A DNA stretch of 8,295 nucleotides from Candidatus Firestoneibacteriota bacterium (GTDB taxonomy: Bacteria; JACRDZ01). This document shows positions 6,346-8,295 of this stretch, in pieces. How positions within the stretch are numbered: the stretch's first letter is position 1; the number at the start of each line of letters is the position of its first letter. Location of the stretch: the NCBI GenBank assembly GCA_016212735.1, contig JACRDZ010000045.1, forward strand, positions 1 to 8,295. Reading direction: 5' to 3'. The position numbers were made by a program, and so were the translations under genes. The notes beneath the pieces were generated by a model that worked only from the letters and a program-made list of their open reading frames with translations, was not told where the DNA came from and made no database searches.

Positions 6346-8106
6346 TTATAATACTTCCAGAGCAGTTATATCATTATTAATTTTATCTGTCAATTTAGTC
6401 AAGGTATCAACAGCTGTATCTAACGGAAGTTCTTTCATACGTGCGATTTCATTCTTTATAGGTAAAGAAAATATCTGCTGCAATGTAACACCTCTACCTA
6501 TTGCTTCTGCAGTTGCTTCATAAAAAGAGATAACAGCTTTCAGCATCCAGTACTGCTTCAGAGGAGGACAATAGGCATCAATTTCATGAAACGCAAATTG
6601 CTGTAAGAAATCTTCTCTAATCATTCTTGTAACTTCAAGTATTACTTTTTCTGATTCAGGTAAAGCATCCGGACCAACAAGTTGTACTATTTCCTGCAAT
6701 TCTACTTCTTTCTGCAAAAGGAACATAGCTTTATCTCTCATATCTTTCCAGTCAGTAGCAACATTTGTCATAAACCAGCTCTGAATCTGTCCTAAATATA
6801 ATGTATAACTTTTAACCCAGTTAATAGCAGGAAAATGTCTTCTATGTGCAAGGTTTGCATCCAGAGCCCAGAAAGCTCCAGAAATTCGTAATGAATTCTG
6901 TGTCATAGGTTCGGAAAAATCTCCACCAGGAGGTGAAACCGCACCAACAACTGTTATCGAACCTGAACGTTCATCTTTACTGCCACAGCACATTATCCTT
7001 CCGCTTCTTTCATAAAAATTTGCTAATCTGGTTGCAAGATAAGCAGGATATCCTTCTTCCCCTGGCATTTCTTCAAGACGCCCGGATACTTCACGCAAAG
7101 CTTCTCCCCAGCGTGAAGTAGAATCCGCCATCATAGCAACATCGTATCCCATATCTCTAAAATATTCTGCAAGAGTAATTCCTGTATAAATGGATGCTTC
7201 ACGAGCAGCAACAGGCATATTTGATGTATTTGCAACAAGAATAGTCCTCTGCATAAGAGGCATTCCTGATTTCGGATCTATCAGATGAGGGAATTCAACA
7301 AGAACTTCTGTCATTTCATTTCCACGTTCACCGCATCCAACATAAACAATAATATCAGCATCAGCCCATTTTGCCAGAGATTGCTGAGTAACAGTTTTAC
7401 CACTTCCGAACGGTCCTGGAATAATAGCATTCCCCCCTTTAGCTATAGGGAAAAAGGTATCAAATATTCTCTGACCTGTAAGAAACGGAACATTTGGATC
7501 CAGTTTCTTTTTAAATGGTCTTGCTATACGCACAGGCCATATATGTTTTAATTTAATTTCATAATTATTATCCAATACAGCAATTGTGTCTGAAACTGTA
7601 TATTCACCTTCTTTTACTAATTTTACGATTTTTTGTATGCCTGTAATATTTGGCGGAACCATAATCCTGTGTTCAAATAATTTCGTTTCCATTACAATTC
7701 CAACAATATCCCCACATGTTACAGCTTCACCTTCTTTTACTTTTGGCTTAAACAGCCATTTTTTCTTTAAATCCAATGATGAGACATCAACACCTCTTGT
7801 AATAAAATCACCATAACTTTCTGCAATCACAGGCAGGGGACGCTGAATTCCATCATAAATAGAAGATAAAAGACCTGGCCCCAGTTCTATTGTGAGAGGT
7901 TGTTCTGTCGAGACAACAAGATCATTAACAATTAATCCTGATGTATCTTCATATACCTGAATTGTAGCTTTGTCTGCTTCCAAACGAATAATTTCTCCAA
8001 TCAGCCCCAATTCTCCAACTTTAACAACATCATACATTTTTGCGCCTAGCATTTCTTTGGCAATAACTACCGGACCTGATATCTTACAAATTTTCCCTTT
8101 TATCAT
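6346..8106 (-). CDS. atpA: V/A-type ATP synthase subunit A (catalytic subunit)
   Basis: Subunit A hydrolyses or makes ATP in the soluble A3B3DF motor at the inner face of the cytoplasmic membrane. The 586 residues match the family length. The N-terminal barrel starts [27 protein letters not shown]. The A-specific insertion (non-homologous region) lies about 110-190. The Walker A motif GPFGSGKT is at 231-238 (Lys237, Thr238), the catalytic glutamate region GCGERGNEM at 257-265 (Glu260 likely), and the Walker B strand [36 protein letters not shown] at 321-356 (Asp328). [15 protein letters not shown] and the helical C-terminal domain follow. All catalytic landmarks are intact, so it should be active. 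AGAGGA lies 8 bases before the ATG. Whether H+ or Na+ is the coupling ion depends on subunit K, which is not in the window. Confidence 0.98.
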   Translation of the reverse strand: MIKGKICKISGPVVIAKEMLGAKMYDVVKVGELGLIGEIIRLEADKATIQVYEDTSGLIVNDLVVSTEQPLTIELGPGLLSSIYDGIQRPLPVIAESYGDFITRGVDVSSLDLKKKWLFKPKVKEGEAVTCGDIVGIVMETKLFEHRIMVPPNITGIQKIVKLVKEGEYTVSDTIAVLDNNYEIKLKHIWPVRIARPFKKKLDPNVPFLTGQRIFDTFFPIAKGGNAIIPGPFGSGKTVTQQSLAKWADADIIVYVGCGERGNEMTEVLVEFPHLIDPKSGMPLMQRTILVANTSNMPVAAREASIYTGITLAEYFRDMGYDVAMMADSTSRWGEALREVSGRLEEMPGEEGYPAYLATRLANFYERSGRIMCCGSKDERSGSITVVGAVSPPGGDFSEPMTQNSLRISGAFWALDANLAHRRHFPAINWVKSYTLYLGQIQSWFMTNVATDWKDMRDKAMFLLQKEVELQEIVQLVGPDALPESEKVILEVTRMIREDFLQQFAFHEIDAYCPPLKQYWMLKAVISFYEATAEAIGRGVTLQQIFSLPIKNEIARMKELPLDTAVDTLTKLTDKINNDITALEVL

Positions 8107-8119
8107 TTTAGTAGTCCTC

Positions 8120-8173
8120 TTTATTAATTATTTTTTATAATTTTATATAATAAAATAAATATTTTTATTTTTT
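8120..8173. other. 54-bp run of pure A/T at the F-A gene junction
   Basis: Every base from 8120 to 8173 is A or T, covering the end of gene F (stop and Lys codons) and most of the 58-bp gap before gene A. It includes a weak 7-bp AT-only inverted repeat (8140-8156). It may leave the mRNA unstructured ahead of the gene A ribosome site (AGAGGA, 8115-8120), or mark an internal promoter or RNA cleavage point; no promoter consensus is convincing. Confidence 0.5.
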
Positions 8174-8295
8174 CCCCAGCATAATATCAAAACCTATAGC
8201 TTTTCGTATTAGTCGCGCAAGATACCCACGTTTAGCATCTCCGACTTCTGTCATATCAAGTTTTTCTTTAACTGGCAAAGCAACTACAATAGGAC
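8165..8295 (-). CDS. atpF: V/A-type ATP synthase subunit F, C-terminal end only
   Basis: Only the last 42 residues are in the window; the gene continues past the right edge. They begin PIVVALPVKEKLDMTEVGDA and end RLIRKAIGFDIMLGKK. The closing YLARLIRKAIGFDIML is the typical end of the small rotor subunit F (NtpG/AtpF), which caps subunit D and is part of the central stalk. It lies directly upstream of gene A on the same strand, giving the order F-A-B-D known from archaeal, Thermus and clostridial A/V-ATPase operons, which supports the call. The piece is short, but the C-terminal signature and position agree. Confidence 0.85.
   Translation of the reverse strand, partial: PIVVALPVKEKLDMTEVGDAKRGYLARLIRKAIGFDIMLGKK

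Noticed and set aside
7285..7551. Open frame on the + strand inside ATPase gene A
   Set aside because: It lies opposite the conserved Walker A and GERGNEM coding region; its translation shows no recognisable pattern.
8140..8156. AT-only inverted repeat in the F-A gap as a terminator or attenuator
   Set aside because: Seven A-T pairs in a 54-bp pure A/T stretch are expected by chance and would be unstable.

Overview
The window is AT-rich DNA, probably from a Gram-negative bacterium: it encodes two outer-membrane TolC-type channels and a periplasmic adaptor. The base composition, the interspersed palindromes and a bacterial V/A-type ATPase lead me to guess a member of the Bacteroidota/Ignavibacteria/Cloacimonadota side of bacterial diversity. 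No marker gene here settles the taxonomy.

Left half, + strand (1-4075): the distal part of a metal-efflux operon. It holds the 3' end of one TolC/CusC-like outer-membrane channel, a complete second paralogous channel whose start overlaps the first gene by 8 bp, and a CusB/CzcB-like periplasmic adaptor with a Cys/His-rich N-terminal metal-binding region. The inner-membrane RND pump (CusA/CzcA type) that these parts would serve is not in the window and does not follow the adaptor, so it must lie upstream or elsewhere.

Right half, - strand (8295 down to 4093): the distal part of a V/A-type ATPase operon, read as F (3' end only), A (catalytic), B (nucleotide-binding, non-catalytic) and D (central rotor stalk). 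Together A3B3DF forms the soluble motor. The membrane (I, K) and peripheral-stalk (E, C) subunits are not visible and would be expected beyond the right edge. The two operons converge tail to tail with only 17 bp between stop codons and no clear terminator.

The less ordinary content is repetitive. Two near-identical 28-bp palindromes lie in frame inside the second channel gene, one of them within its signal peptide, and both encode the peptide VETQ(N/D)FASLL. A third, unrelated long inverted repeat (18-nt arms of the accacagagaacac type) sits between the ATPase B and D genes. I see no RNA genes, CRISPR array, transposase, or evidence of a wholly new multi-gene system; the in-frame palindromes and the extra Cys cluster of the adaptor are the points most worth following up.
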